From assembly GCF_000182925.2 (NCBI RefSeq), contig NC_026501.1, positions 1,736,001-1,800,000 on the forward strand: a DNA stretch of 64,000 bases, given 5' to 3'. The translations under genes and the position numbers were made by a program. A model generated the notes under the pieces. The model had not been told where the DNA came from. It worked only from the letters and a program-made list of their open reading frames with translations, and did no database searches. This document shows, one piece after another, positions 24,750-37,112 of this stretch (positions within the stretch are counted from its first letter, which is position 1; each line of letters opens with the position of its first letter). The DNA comes from Neurospora crassa OR74A. Its lineage: Eukaryota; Ascomycota; Sordariomycetes; Sordariales; Sordariaceae.

Positions 24750-26379
24750 ATGAGATTGCGACAGCTTCTCATCCCCTCCCTTGCGGCCACTGCCGTCATC
24801 GCGCAGTCGACGACGGAGAGCAGCAAGCAACTCGAGAAGAATGCGGCTATCGATTCCCTAGTCGACGTCCCACCAGTCGCTAAGAAGTATGGCACTAAAG
24901 ATGCGCCTGTTGATGGCAAGGATGGGAAGCCGCACGCGGGCCCCTTTGTCGACTTCGAGTCTTCTGCTCCCGAAACCACCAAGGACTTGCCTGTTTTGAA
25001 AGACCGCCCAGAAGATCCTACAATTGTGGGCGGGAAGAAGATACCCGATACCAACGATGGAGTCATGGACGACCCCAATCGACAGGGGCCCAAAGAAGGC
25101 ACCACAGGTACAAGCGGCGGTGTAAGCGAGAAGACCAAGGAGAGGATCCTGAAGGAGAACGAGACTGGCGAGAAGGTCGAAAACAAGCCTCAGGCCCCTA
25201 AGGAAGCTCCTCCTCTGCCGCACGCAGAGCAGAAGAAGGTGGACAAAGAAACGCAAGACAAACATGGTGACAAGGCGGCAGACGATATCACGGGCTTCGA
25301 GGTGAGTTTAGCGTGTCTACCAGGTCGCGACGGGGCCCAGCTAACCACCGGTTCAGAAGCCAGCAAATCTCCCTGACAAGACACACGACAAATCCCCCCC
25401 TCTACCTGACTCGGCGGGAAGAATCGACCATCTAGACGTCCCCAGTGGAGAGAAGACGGGAGCCAGTCTCGGTGAGTCCGGCAAGGGCACTGAAGGCGTC
25501 ATCACACCTTTCCACTCTTTCTTCCTTTCGTTCACCATGATTCTTTTTTCCGAGATCGGTGACAAGACATTCCTCGTTGCAGCCTTGATGGCTATGAAGC
25601 ACGACCGCCTAGTTGTGTTTTCCGGCGCTTTTGCTGCCTTGATCACCATGACCATCCTCTCAGCCGTCTTGGGACACGCTGTACCCACCCTTATTCCCAA
25701 GAAGATCACCAACTACCTGGCTGCCGCTTTGTTCCTTGTCTTTGGAGCTCGGTTGCTCCGTGAGGGTATGGCCATGAGTCCCGATGAAGGCGTTTCCGCC
25801 GAGATGCAGGAGGTCGAGCAGGAGCTTGAGGAGAAGGAACACCTTGCCCGTAAGCAGGGCCGCAGGAGGTCGAGCGTCTCCCCCTATAGTCTGGAAATGG
25901 GTCTTGGTAACCGCAAGTCTCGCTCCAAGTCCCGATTCCCGACGCCGCCTCGCAGCCCCTCCAGCTCGCCCGATGCACGAAACGCTTCGCCGCGTGGAAG
26001 AAACCTTACGGAATGCCTCGCCGGTTTCAACAACCTTGTGTCTCTTCTGCTGAGCCCAGCCTGGGTCCAAACCTTCGTTATGACCTTTTTGGGCGAGTGG
26101 GGTGACCGCAGTCAAATTGCAACCATTGCCATGGCGGCTGGTCAGGACTATTGGTGGGTCACGCTCGGAGCTGTTGTCGGCCACGGTATTTGCACGAGTG
26201 TTGCCGTCATCGGTGGAAAGGCTATTGCAGGCAAGGTCAGCCTGAAAGTCAGTAAGTTGACAACGCTTTCCCTTTTACAATGCACGCATGCTAACCGCTA
26301 CATTTTAGTCACCGTCGGTGGTGCTGTTGCCTTCCTCGTCTTCGGCGTCATTTACCTGGTTGAGGGCTTTTATTCGTAG
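24750..26379 (+). CDS. gdt1: Gdt1/UPF0016 (TMEM165) family cation transporter, 505 aa
   Basis: Exons 24750-25301, 25357-26251 and 26309-26379 give 505 residues. A signal peptide (LLIPSLAATAVIAQ) opens the protein, then a polar, charged region of about 215 residues that should lie in the lumen, then membrane segments. The two family hallmarks are present: E250-I-G-D253-K-T in the first half and E431-W-G-D-R-S in the second, the conserved acidic cation-binding motifs. Between the halves is a cytosolic loop with a coiled coil and an Arg/Ser-rich stretch. The family moves Ca2+/Mn2+ into the Golgi in exchange for protons, supporting glycosylation. The last intron (57 nt) has a length divisible by three and no stop, so its retention would add 19 residues before the final membrane segment. 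The luminal extension is longer than in the roughly 280-residue yeast Gdt1. Confidence 0.92.
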
Positions 26380-27695
26380 ACCAACATGGCTTATGACGTT
26401 CCCGCTTCGAATGCGTCACTTGTCCCTTTCAGCATCATTACATCAAACTTTCGCACCCGTTCCCTAGAGCTATTGTTTGTAATTGCTTCAGACGCCGCAT
26501 TGGACATACACGGCAAGGTTTTCAGAGACTCTTCCTCTTTCTTTTTTTTCTTTCCCCTCGAGAAGGGTTTCTTTTGCTCTGCAACGCAGAGTCATGCTGG
26601 GTCAACCGGATAAGGCCATATGAACAATAACCTACCCCTGTATGCCTTGCCGGAACGATGCGGTCGTGGCTGATTTTTTTCATTCTCCTTCCAACCTCAT
26701 TTTCTTTAATCTTTTAACGTTCCCTTACGTGAAGTGTAGTATCTCAAAGGCATTGATGGGATGGGTGTTGATATGGTGGATAATGATACAGGTTGGGGAT
26801 ACGGACTTCACATACGTACAGTATGGGCTATTGTAACGGTGGACACTATCCAAATTAAATTAGTGTAAGAACAATTAGAAAATCGAAACGAATAATGACA
26901 CCACTTAGGGTGAGAAGGGAGGAAAGGGCCAACTTTCAATGTAATCTATTTGCGACAAGATCATCGTCTATCGCCCTCGTGGACGAAACCTGTTCGCATC
27001 AGCGTGACAAGCGCAGCATGGCAGAGGGATGTACATATACTCAGTGGCAGGCAAGTCCACTAAAGCTAAGCCAAGTAATGATTATCCCGAATGCTAGCGG
27101 TCACTGGCGTCTATAAATGGTTTACGAACACCTTTAAGATGACATACACTGCTGTGGTTTGGCAGTGCGTCCGAGCCAGGACGGTACACAATCATGTCCA
27201 CTTTGAGGAGCTTTGCGAGAATGAACAGACCCAGGTGCAGGCGCGTATTATCGGCGGAGGGAATGTCTTTGATGTCATAGGCAGGTTTTTCTGTTAGCTG
27301 GCTTGCTCTACGACAGGCCCAAAAGTTGATGTTCGTCGAAGTTGCACAATTGACGGAGGTCACGGAGCAAGGGAGAAGTGTCTGAGTGCCAAGACTTTGC
27401 AAACGATGTTTGAACTGCTCGATGACGTAGTTGGGGCATCAGGCCGTTCGTTTGAATAGCATCTTTCATCTTGCTCGAAACAACAAAACAAGTCCTTCGA
27501 ACCCCCGCACTCGAACTTCGCGAGAACCTAAGAAGTCCACCAACCTGAAGGTCACAATTAGTTCAATTTCGTGGTCTTTTCGATCTAACAGCTGCACCAG
27601 CGCTTCGACCGCAATACCGTCCACCTTCTCTGTCTATCAGCAAACGATTATCACCAGTCTCAATATTTCAGCCATCCATCTCTATTCGCGACACG
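26380..27695. other. Intergenic region between two plus-strand genes
   Basis: It holds the 3' flank of the Gdt1-like gene and the promoter of the EI24-like gene. There is a pyrimidine-rich run near 26529-26580. I see no gene. Confidence 0.6.
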
Positions 27696-29124
27696 ATGTC
27701 AGGTATTGTCGAGTCAGTCCAGGCCAAGGCCCAGGAAGTCGCGTAAGGCCTTCGTATTTCAAGAGCACCTGGCCGGATACTCGATACTGACGCTTAGTGA
27801 TGGGAACAGGAAAGAGGACTATGACCGCGCCAAAGCCCTGATCAATGATGCTGCAAAGAGCGGGTCCTACTTGTATCCCATCAAGGTGTGTTCGCATACC
27901 TTCGCAGTGAAACCTTTCAGCCGGGACATAGCGTTGACGATTTTCCCCCTTGTTATAGGGAATCTTCTACTTCTTGAGCCATCGCAGCCTTTGGAAGCCC
28001 CTCCTCAAGAAGCTGGCCCCTATTGTGACGCTTTCTGTCGGAGTGGTAACGGGCATGTTCTTCTTTACCTACGTGCCGCAACTCGCTCTTATGACTTTCG
28101 TCAACGGGCCGCTCGCAGTCCTCACCACAGCAGTGCTCGTTTTGAACGAGAGCTCTGCAGTCATTTCATTCCTTTCCAGGAACTTCGTCATGCAGGATGC
28201 CCTCTTGGACACCTTTGACGGCACCCTGATTTCCAGGGACGCTACCAATCTTGTCAGTGAAGGCAGAGAGCTGAAGTCGGGCAGGGATCCCATTCAAAGA
28301 CTGGGAAAAGTTCTCAAGAATCCTTTCCAGCGTTTCAGCCCCAAGGCGTTGATCCGATATGTCATGTACTTGCCGCTTAACTTCATTCCAGGTACAAGAA
28401 GATTGGCCCCCTTCCCCCACCATTGCATTACGTTTCTCAAAGTCGCATATACTGAAACAAAAGTTGAATAGTTGTCGGCACGGTAGCATTCATCGTCTTG
28501 CAAGGTAAGAGCTCGTCCTCTGTCAACATGTGAAATGTGTCACTAAGTCCGATAGGACGCTCTCGCGGCAGCACGATTCACGACCGGGTAAGTCAATGGC
28601 ACCTGCAATGCCAACCTGCTCAACTATCAAAAGAAACCAATGTTGACCTTGGAGTCAGTACTTTCAACTCAAGCGATGGTCCCCAAACCAAAAGGCGGAG
28701 TGGCTTTCGAAGCATACAGGCCCATACTTAGCGTAAGTAATTTTGCGTGATGGGGTTTCCGCACGAAACATGTCCTACAATCTATCAAAAAGCTCCACTG
28801 GCTGGTCTTCCATAGAAGCAGTTGATGCCATCAGGGAGCAATGCTTTTCTCGACCGAATTCTCGCTGACAACGTATCGAATAGCTTCGGTGTTCTGGCAA
28901 CGCTCCTTGACATGATTCCGGTTGCTTCCGTGTTCTTCTCGTTCACAAACGCCGGTAAGTTTCACTAGAACAAATGAGTTCTTTGCCTGATAAGAAAATA
29001 CAAGCAACTAACCACTACCATAGTTGGTGCGGCGCTCTGGGCGGCCGATATCGAACATAAGGAGACCGAGATGACCAATGGCACTGCTCCTGGTCTTCGT
29101 GAAGCAGCGAAGAAAGCCGAGTGA
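27696..29124 (+). CDS. EI24/Rrt8-like membrane protein, 288 aa, eight exons
   Basis: Eight exons join in frame: 27696-27742, 27810-27885, 27959-28391, 28472-28504, 28556-28587, 28659-28732, 28884-28954 and 29024-29124. Two are only 33 and 32 nt. The product has a short N-terminal helix, an amphipathic region ending SGSYLYPIKGIFYFLSHRSL, two membrane segments (LAPIVTLSVGVVTGMFFF and LALMTFVNGPLAVLTTAVLV), a polar middle with FDGTLISRD, and two more hydrophobic segments (FIPVVGTVAFIVLQGRSRG; LLDMIPVASVFFSFTNAVGAA, split here by an exon border). The order and the paired Pro/Gly-containing hairpins fit the EI24/etoposide-induced family, which in fungi includes Rrt8-type lipid-droplet and spore-wall proteins. 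The biochemical role is unknown. For exon 2 an AG at 27796 is also frame-compatible, but the AG at 27809 sits at a better distance from the branch site CTGAC. Confidence 0.8.
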
Positions 29125-32100
29125 GATGGTACCAGATCGAAATTGATTAATGTATCACACAGAGGCACATCCCTGAGTGGGAGGTATCTTTAACTTGACA
29201 CAGTTGGTCAATTCGGAGGTGGTGTTGCATGTTGCATCTGCTTGGCCGAAGAGGTACGGCATTTTGACAGCGCAGGATGCTGTGCGACCAGTTCAAGCCC
29301 TCGCTCGAATCCGACTTGCAGACTTTTCCTGCAAGATTTTTGGTCAAAAACTTTCCTCCGCCTCTTCATTTCGGAGTACTGGATGGTTAGGACATCATTT
29401 CCACTCGGCAATTGCCTCACCACCCTGAATACGAGAATAACCAAGTCTTAACTCCATGAGAATTCCAGTGTTCAGCGTGGCTTTCGAGTGAATATCCCAA
29501 ATCAAGCCTCAAGAGTGAAAACTGTCTTGAACTGGAGCAGAGTGTATTGCACGTGTTGTCTTTGAGATAATGAGTGTCTCAGGGTTCCTAAACTTGTGTT
29601 GCTCACACTTTCGAAGCTCATATACGGTTAATGATTAAACCGAAACATCTCAAGTGCTGCCACGGAAGCAGCTTGAGTGGGCTCGGCTGCAGTACTTGTC
29701 AGTTTGCTTCACGGTCGAGGCGTCGTTCTTTCTTCCCGTCATCTTTCCAACGGCCGGATACGCCATGCAGGTAGGCATTTTTATGGTGCACAAACCCGAT
29801 CTCCCCGACCAAAGCGGCGGCCAGCCTGACAGCGCCTTCTTCTGTAAGGGCAGGCAAGAGAGTGACCCGACAGGACATCCGAGTCCTAAGACTCTGATGT
29901 TTTCTGTCACAAACAAATATCGGAACACGACATGGAAGTGAGCAGTCAAATGCTTGTGATAGCTTTCACTAACAAGATTTCCAACAGGTAGTCCTCTCAG
30001 CATCTACCTATCGATACATGTACATACTATATCTCCCACGGCGCCACAAACCAAGTGTGTGACGTTCCTTCAGAAACACCTAATCTACTTTTACTCCACC
30101 GGTTGCTTACATACTTCAAGTACCTTTGTCATTTTGGTTTGACGTCCTTGACTTTATAACGGCGCCTTGCGTGTTGCTGAACATGCTCAGCTCTACGCCG
30201 CCCTTGGAGTTTAAGCAAATGCGGCACTATCTGATGGATTCTCGACTGGAACTCGGCCGATACTCAGTCACCAACGGCTAGCTTCCTTTTGCACTCGAGT
30301 TTCGTTTGCTTCATTTCATTCTCTGTCTTGATCCGGAGACCTTTGTGCACGCTTGTAGAGGTCGTCCCGAGAAACATCGAGTTGGCGGATAGCTATCCCG
30401 ACATCCTGACTATTGTGCGACGACTGTGGCGTTGTGTACGACAGCGTTACCACAGGAGCGAGATGACAAAGGGAGGAGGGTGTACAGATTCAGTCAGGAG
30501 CAAAAAAAGGAAGTGTCTTGATGTCAAGTCAAGTGAAGAAGAGTCGAAGAAGACCTAAGATCACTATGGCCGCGTCTTGCTCTTGACATAACCTGCAGAT
30601 AAGCGTTGGGTAACTGCTCTCTCTCACGCGCTCGCGCTCTGAAGGCAAGGTAACTTTTGAGTTCCACTCGAATCACCTAGCTCTCCTTTGCAAATTTTCA
30701 GCTGGATCGTTGATCTGCTGCCACAAATGCCCGGGAGATAGGCAGATAATTGAGTATACGTACGGTACTTACCTGGGGTAACATGAAGAAGCGACGGGAG
30801 AGCATCGGCGGACACAAGACCATCGAACAACAAGCAAACAGGGGCAGTCAGGCATCATTATAAAGAAAAAAAGAAAAGGCTTGGAAGCTTTTCTCGGAGA
30901 TGCCATATCATCTCAAGGTTCCGTGCATGGAAATCCCCAGCACACCAAGGCCATTGTCAGTCAGACCAGAACTCGAGGACGGAGACTGGAGCATTTTCGT
31001 CATGGACACTCGGAAAGTCCAAGTACAATCTCGGGGTGTTCCCTTCCCCAACTGGAAGTCCTCTCGTGTTCCTCTCCGAATAGCAAGAGACTCAGAGCCT
31101 CCCGCCACACACAGTCGCATTGTAATGCTTGTCAAGCTGTCGGCGCCCAGTTCCCTTCTCCTCGTTGGAGCCAGGAACATGGACAGGGGACTCCCAAAAG
31201 GCACAACATCTCTCTGCCTGGAGTGATTAAGGCTAGTAGACGATTTTGGATGACCTCAACTTGAACCCAATAGTAGTTCATCAACTGAGGTCTCGAAGAT
31301 TAAGGGGTCAATGTCTCTCAGGTTTCAGCCCGGTTAAGCAGGTCTATCTTCTGTGAAGAGTAGTTCTAACATGTCATTGATAGAGAAGACCAGGTCAACC
31401 TGGTTGGAAAGAAGGCAAGAACAATTCGGACGAGGAAGGTGCTCTCGGTCAAGTTTGACCAGCCGTGCAGCGGGAGTGACGACCCCTTCGCTGACGACTC
31501 TTCGAGTTGAACGCGACGAAACATGAGGATACCTCAAACGACCCGACAGTAGTAGCTATTGGTTGGGACACGGAGAATTTTGCAACTGAAGCTGCTGCAG
31601 TGGTTCGGGAAACGGGTGCTCCTTCTATATCTGTCTAGGTTTCTTGGGCTTCGCGTGTGTGGAAGGGTCACCCCCTCGCCTACTTCCATCCTCTCATGTC
31701 ATCCTTCCCCGATTCTCCCTTTTCCTTTTGTCTCAATAACTCCTTCTTCCTCCCTTCTTTCTTCTCTTCCTCCTATCTTTCCTCCTTTCACTCTACGAGA
31801 ACATTAGGTATCCAATCCTTCAACACAGGATCTCGTCCCAGTTCCGTCTTCTCAGTCGTTTTGCCATACGTTTTTACCAACATCGCCCGGCGAGATTATC
31901 CATTCATTCTTTTGAATTTCTAGCTTTATGCTGCTTTCGCTTCAAGCCATCCTCTTCCCTAGTCCTTTCCATTCACAGTATCCTTAGCCAAGACTATCAG
32001 GGGATCTTCTCTACATTTTGACATCACGCACCAAGTTCAGGACACTGCCTGGCTTCTAGTCGGTCACCATCGCCGTTGCATCATCCACCGGTCTAGCCGG

Positions 32101-32125
32101 AGGAAGCGAGAGTCGACCCCTAGAT
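29125..32125. other. 3 kb gene-poor interval before the mucin-like gene
   Basis: The open frames here are short. Around 30880-31260 several frames on both strands are open at once, which I take as composition, not coding. The last 400 bases are a probable promoter and leader of the next gene, with a CT-rich stretch at 31681-31800. Confidence 0.5.
31690..31795 (+). promoter_or_regulatory. CT-rich tract upstream of mucin-like gene
   Basis: The tract is almost purely pyrimidine on the plus strand, including an unbroken run of about 33 C/T bases from 31741. CT boxes near the transcription start are typical of strongly expressed fungal genes. Placement about 330-430 bases before the ATG fits a start-site region with a long leader. 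This is inference from composition. Confidence 0.4.
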
Positions 32126-35100
32126 ATGAAGGTCTCCAAAGCTGTTGCCGGCCTTGTGTCCGCAACCGTCCTCTTCGGCTCCGCCCCTGCAGTGTCGGCC
32201 GATGAGACGGGATTCTTGGATCGTTCGCATCGGGCCCTTGGCAAAGGTCATGCCAACAAGGCCTCTGGTCCTGATTACGACCTTTATGGCGGTTACACCC
32301 CCGAGGAGAAAGTTTACAGTTATCCGCCTTATGGGTACCACCCGCCTCCACCCCCACCATTTTCTTTGACAACGTCAGCATTTGATGAGCCAACTACTAC
32401 AACCAGTCAAGGTAAGTCTTCAAGAAGAGCCAAGCAAGGCCAGGAAAGAACACTAACAGTCATCAGAATATGGATCTGAGACCTCGAGCTCGTCGACCTC
32501 AACAGGCTCCGAGACTTCAAAGACAGATGCGTACGGGTCAAGTGTTACCACTCGTCCCTCGACGCCACGCCCTGCTACGAGCTCATCGGGCTCAACGAGT
32601 TCCGTGAGCTCAGGTACTTCTCAGGCGAGCCTAACAGCTTCCGAGAGTGGGCTGTCTTCCGCCATGCCTACTGCTACATCTTCTGGGTTCATGAACAGTT
32701 CCTCATCCACGTCTCCTGAGTCTTCGTCTTCAGGTTACAGCTTCTCTGCACTATCGTCGTCTGGCTCGACTACATCAATATCAGGTACTGTTTCTGCATC
32801 GCCTACATTGAATTCCACGACTACCACACTAGCATTCTCCTCAACATCTGGCGCCGGGACAACCTCTTCAGGTTATAGTAGCCAGTCTTCTAGTACCTTT
32901 AATACAACAGCTTTACTCGATACCACGTCAGCAATGTCGACTACATCACCCAATTCAGCCTCAGAAACGGCGAACCCTACGTCAGGAGGTACCACATCAT
33001 CGCCCTCACCTAGTCCAGTAATCTCCGTTAGCATCAGTGTAGGCCCTGAGAGCTCCTCTTTCTCCAAGCCAAGTAATGAAACAGCAACAATACCGCCTAG
33101 CACAGAATCAAGTAGTTCTACATCACTGGTCGCATCGGAACCCTTCCCGTTCACCAACTCTTCGAGTCCAGGTACCAGCTTCGGCCCCAGTGGGGGATCT
33201 TTAACTGGAACTTATACTCCTACGCCTGCGGCAATGTCTTCCTCGGCATCTGGTGGTTCAGGTCTCCCGAACTCTTCATCGAGCTTGTCCGGGATATCAG
33301 CTCCTTTCCCAATTTCAGCCAGTAGCACCTTGCCATCGGGCTCTAGCTCTCCGCCATTCCTGACAGCAAATTCAAGTTCGAGCTCACCACTATCCGGAAC
33401 GTTACCACCGCCCTCCGGTACAGGTGCTTCTGTGACAACATCGTTGAGTTCGTACTCCCCGACCTCGAATTCCTCTAGCCTGCCCACTGGTGTATCAACC
33501 GATGGAACTACACTACCGAGCACCGGTTCCAATCTCACGAGCGCACCTAGCACTGGCTTCACGCCCCCTGTATCCGGGAGCATCTTACCATCAGGATCAT
33601 CATCCGCCCCTTTTCCTGTCACAAACTTGTCTGCACCTCTTACAGGTCCAACTGGGTCAAGCACAACGGGATCAGTCACTTCCCAAGAGTCATCTCTTTC
33701 AGTACCGATTCCGATATCCAACTCATCTGAAATTATCCCCAGTTCCACAGGAGCCGGTTTGGGTTCAGGCTCTTCGATGTTGCCTGCATCATCAACTATC
33801 CCAGTTTCTTCCACTTATAACCTTTCATCTAGTTCGACTGTCCCCATTGGAACAGGTACCACCCCGTTAGTACCGGGGTCTGCAGGAACTGGAGGCCCAA
33901 TCGGCTCGGCGCTGCCGACCTCTACTCCTGGCTTCCCATCGGTTCCTTTCCCACTCACAAACAGTACTGTGCCGTCTACCGGAACAAGCACCCTGTCACC
34001 AGGAGCAGTTTCTTCCGGTTCCACATCGCCTGTGTCAAGCTCAGTGCCCTTGGGCAATGTTACCACGTCAGCTTCTCTGAGCTCAACCTCTGGATACGGA
34101 TCCAGTCTCTCTCTAACAGTCACCACTCCTTATCCTGCCGGAAATTCATCATCGCCAGATATCGGTACAGGAAGTGGGGTACCTACTATTCCCCTTTCTA
34201 CACAACCCGGTGCGCCCAGCGTCCCATATACCTTGCCAAATAGCACAACCCTTGTGTCTGGATCCGGCGCAAGTACGGCTCCTCTGGGAACCGGACCGTC
34301 CGTGATAAGTGGTGCAACAACCTCAGCAGCAGGCCCCACGAGTGGCTCTACAGCTCCTGGTACTGGTGCTTCTGCTGTACCTCTGAGCTCAATGACACCG
34401 GGTAACTCATCAGGGCCATATCCCTTCCCAAACTCCACCATGACACTTCCTGGTGCTACAGGACCTTCAGCAACCGGCGGTGCTTCATCCCCGAGCACCG
34501 ACTTACCTACAAGTGCCTTCTCGAGCAGTAATGCGCCTCTTGGTACTGGACCTTTGAGCGGCCTGCCATCTACCAGCAGTCCTGGAGCTTCAAATGTCCC
34601 ATTCCCCTTAACTAACTCAACATCAGCCTTAACCAGCCCTACTGGTACAGGAACAAGCCCAATTAGTGAAGCACCAACCTCGGCAGCTTTGTCTGAAAGT
34701 TCAGTATCCAAGCCGAATCCTTATCCAAACACGACATTACCTACTCTTACTAGTGGGACAGGTACTATCCCTCAAATACCTGGTACTGGATCAACTAGCT
34801 CTATTCATACTGGAGGTCTCTCGTCTTCAGCACCGTTTCCTCTTTCAAACATGACAACGCCGTATCCAGTTACTGGCAATGGGTCGCCTACATCAGCAAC
34901 TAGCTCGGGAATTTCAACTCCATTGTCAAGTGCATCTCCCATCTCATCTGTTCCATTCCCCTTCCCCAATGGAACATCGTTCAGTTCTGGAACTGCCACC
35001 GGGACACAACCAGTTGGGACAGGCTCATCAAGCATGCTGCCCAGTTTGGCTACCACCTCTACGCCCTACCCCTACCCAAATGGTACATCGCCAATTGGAA

Positions 35101-37112
35101 CAGGTTCTTCCGGCCCAACAGTTGTATCGTCGGCTCTCAGCTTCTCGGCTCCGTACCCTTTTGGGAACTCGACTACACCCGCATCTGGCTCTACCGGCAA
35201 CTCACCGCTTACAACTACAGGTTATGGGACCTCGGAGACAGCTCCAGCAGCGACACCTTCATCGTCATATCCTGCTGGTAATTCGAGCGTTTCGGCAGGC
35301 TCTACTGAAACAGGGGGCGACAGTGCTTCCTTCCCTTCAAGTACCCCTCTCTATCCCACGTCACAGTTTCCCACGAAAGGACCTCCTTTCCCAGCGGCAA
35401 ACTCAACCTCACATGTCGGGTTTTCAAATCCTTCCATCGTACCTAGCGGTTCTGTTCCCGGGTCTGGTACTACGGCGCTTCCAACCGGCCCTGGGGTCAT
35501 TACGAGCAATGCTCCATACCCGCTGACAAACTGGACATCCTCCCCGGGACCAACGGGAACTTCTGTGCCGAGTAGCGGATTTGGTACTGGTCTTTCATCG
35601 AGCATTGCCCCATACCCATTGCCCAATTCAACAACCGGGAGCAATCCTACAGCCGGTACTCCTACAATTCTGAGCTCTGGGACAGCAGCACCGAGTCAAG
35701 GAACCTCACAAAGCTTGACTTATGCTCCCTACCCGCTCACAAACGCAACCACCACAACCCCTTTGACGGGCTCTGGGGATTCAAGTACGACAAATCCTGT
35801 CCTGACGTCCCCTACCAGCGAGACTCCTTTCCCGCTATCAAACTCGACGGCGACACAAGGTCCAACTGGTAGCATTGGGACGTCGATTAGTCCTGTTGGG
35901 TCGTCCCTCTCGGGAGGAATCTTTACAAGCCAACTCGATACTGGTATCTCTGCCCCCTATCCCTTGACCAACAGTACTGTCCAACCAGCACCAACAGGAG
36001 TATCCCCAGGGGCTGGCTCGTTGACAGTTCCATTTTTCACAACGCCGGTCGGGTCCTCCTTTGGCGCACCTGGTAGCACTGCGACGTTCCCTCTCTCAAA
36101 TGGAACCGGTAGTGTTCTCCCTTCTACTGCGCCTGTGACAGGGACGATTTCCAACTCTGGAACGGGTCTTATCCCTACTCCAACAGGCGGCATTTCGAAC
36201 TCAGCTCCATACCCATTGTCCAACTCTACCAATTCCGGCGGACCTGCCGCCGCACCTACTGGCTCGTTCAGCGGCTCGGGGTCCCCAATCTTTACATCAA
36301 GACCCTACAGTTCAACCCCATATCCGGTGTCAAACATGAGCTTGTCTTCACATCCTACCGGTGGCCCAATTACGCCAACCATTCCGGGATCGGGTCCGTT
36401 TAGCATTGTCTCCACGGCTTCAGTATCATCTGGTTCTTCTTACTCGTCTGCTGAGACAACCTCAGCACCATATCCCATTACTAACTCCACTGCTCCTTCT
36501 TCGCCCACAGGCACGGCTGGAAGTAGCTCGTCGCCTCTCTTCACGCCGAGCAGCTCTTCTTCTTCGGGCCCATCTGCATCCTCTACAGGTTCAAGCAGTA
36601 CAGCTTTGACCTCTGGTACCGTTACGCCACCTTATCCGACATCTAATGGCACTGCAACCGTCCCTTACGATACGACATGCACAGAAGAGTGGACGCCGCC
36701 TCCAGAGACAAGTCCATGTAATAGTACTGAGATTTCAGCCTGGCCAACATCAACACCTACGGGCAGTCCAGTATCCAGCTACTTCCCAACGATATCCTGT
36801 AACGAGACCACGTTCCTTACCTACTACTCTCCCGGTCCGACACTGCCAACTTTTTCGGGTGACCTGAGCTCAACATTAGTTCCAGAAACACAAAGTGGTA
36901 TGAATTGGCTTTACACCCCTCCAAGAGATCTATTGCTAACAACGGACACAGAAACACAGTCACTATCTGCCATAACCACCAGTGGTTATGGAAGCTCCTC
37001 GAGCACTACGCGGAGGTACACCCCCCCGGCGTCGTCCCCTACTTATAACCCAATCGACTCCGGCATGGGCCCGCTGGACCACCATCATAACCACAGCATC
37101 GTACCATTGTAA
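32126..37112 (+). CDS. Secreted mucin-like Ser/Thr-rich repeat glycoprotein, about 1,640 aa
   Basis: Exon 1 (32126-32411) and a long second exon (32467-37112) encode 1,643 residues. A likely 54-nt intron at 36898-36951 (GTATGA donor, perfect GCTAAC branch site, ACACAG acceptor, no stop) would shorten this to 1,625. The protein starts with a signal peptide (LVSATVLFGSAPAVSA), then a Tyr/Pro-rich stretch with a run of seven prolines. Nearly all the rest is Ser, Thr, Pro and Gly. From about residue 320 to 1490 a degenerate unit recurs some 25 times: [AVT]P[YF]P[LFIV]xN[ST]T, each followed by a variable Ser/Thr/Gly-rich spacer often ending PTGTG. Nearly every unit carries one N-glycosylation sequon, on top of dense O-glycosylation sites. 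A few Cys lie near the C-terminus, which ends in a His-rich tail without a GPI-type hydrophobic end. It is probably a secreted cell-wall or extracellular-matrix mucin. Confidence 0.85.
33138..36660 (+). repeat. Degenerate protein repeat: P-[YF]-P-x-x-N-[ST] units
   Basis: I count about 25 imperfect units, spaced roughly 35-70 codons. Examples are APYPLTNST, VPFPLTNST, TPYPVSNMS, APFPLSNMT and PPYPTSNGT. The nucleotide copies have drifted widely, so these are old or rapidly diverging units and not recent tandem DNA duplications. Confidence 0.85.

Noticed and set aside
24512-25186. 224-codon minus-strand frame over the first exon of the Gdt1-like gene
   Set aside because: The plus strand has a signal peptide and consistent splicing into a known family, so the antisense frame is a shadow.
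30881-31264. 127-codon plus-strand frame in the gene-poor interval
   Set aside because: Two other frames over the same bases are equally open and none has a recognisable motif or splice partner.
33212-34711. Minus-strand frames of 200, 103 and 193 codons in the mucin gene
   Set aside because: Antisense of Ser/Thr/Pro/Gly codons rarely contains stops; the Val/Gly/Glu/Pro composition is the simple complement of the repeats.
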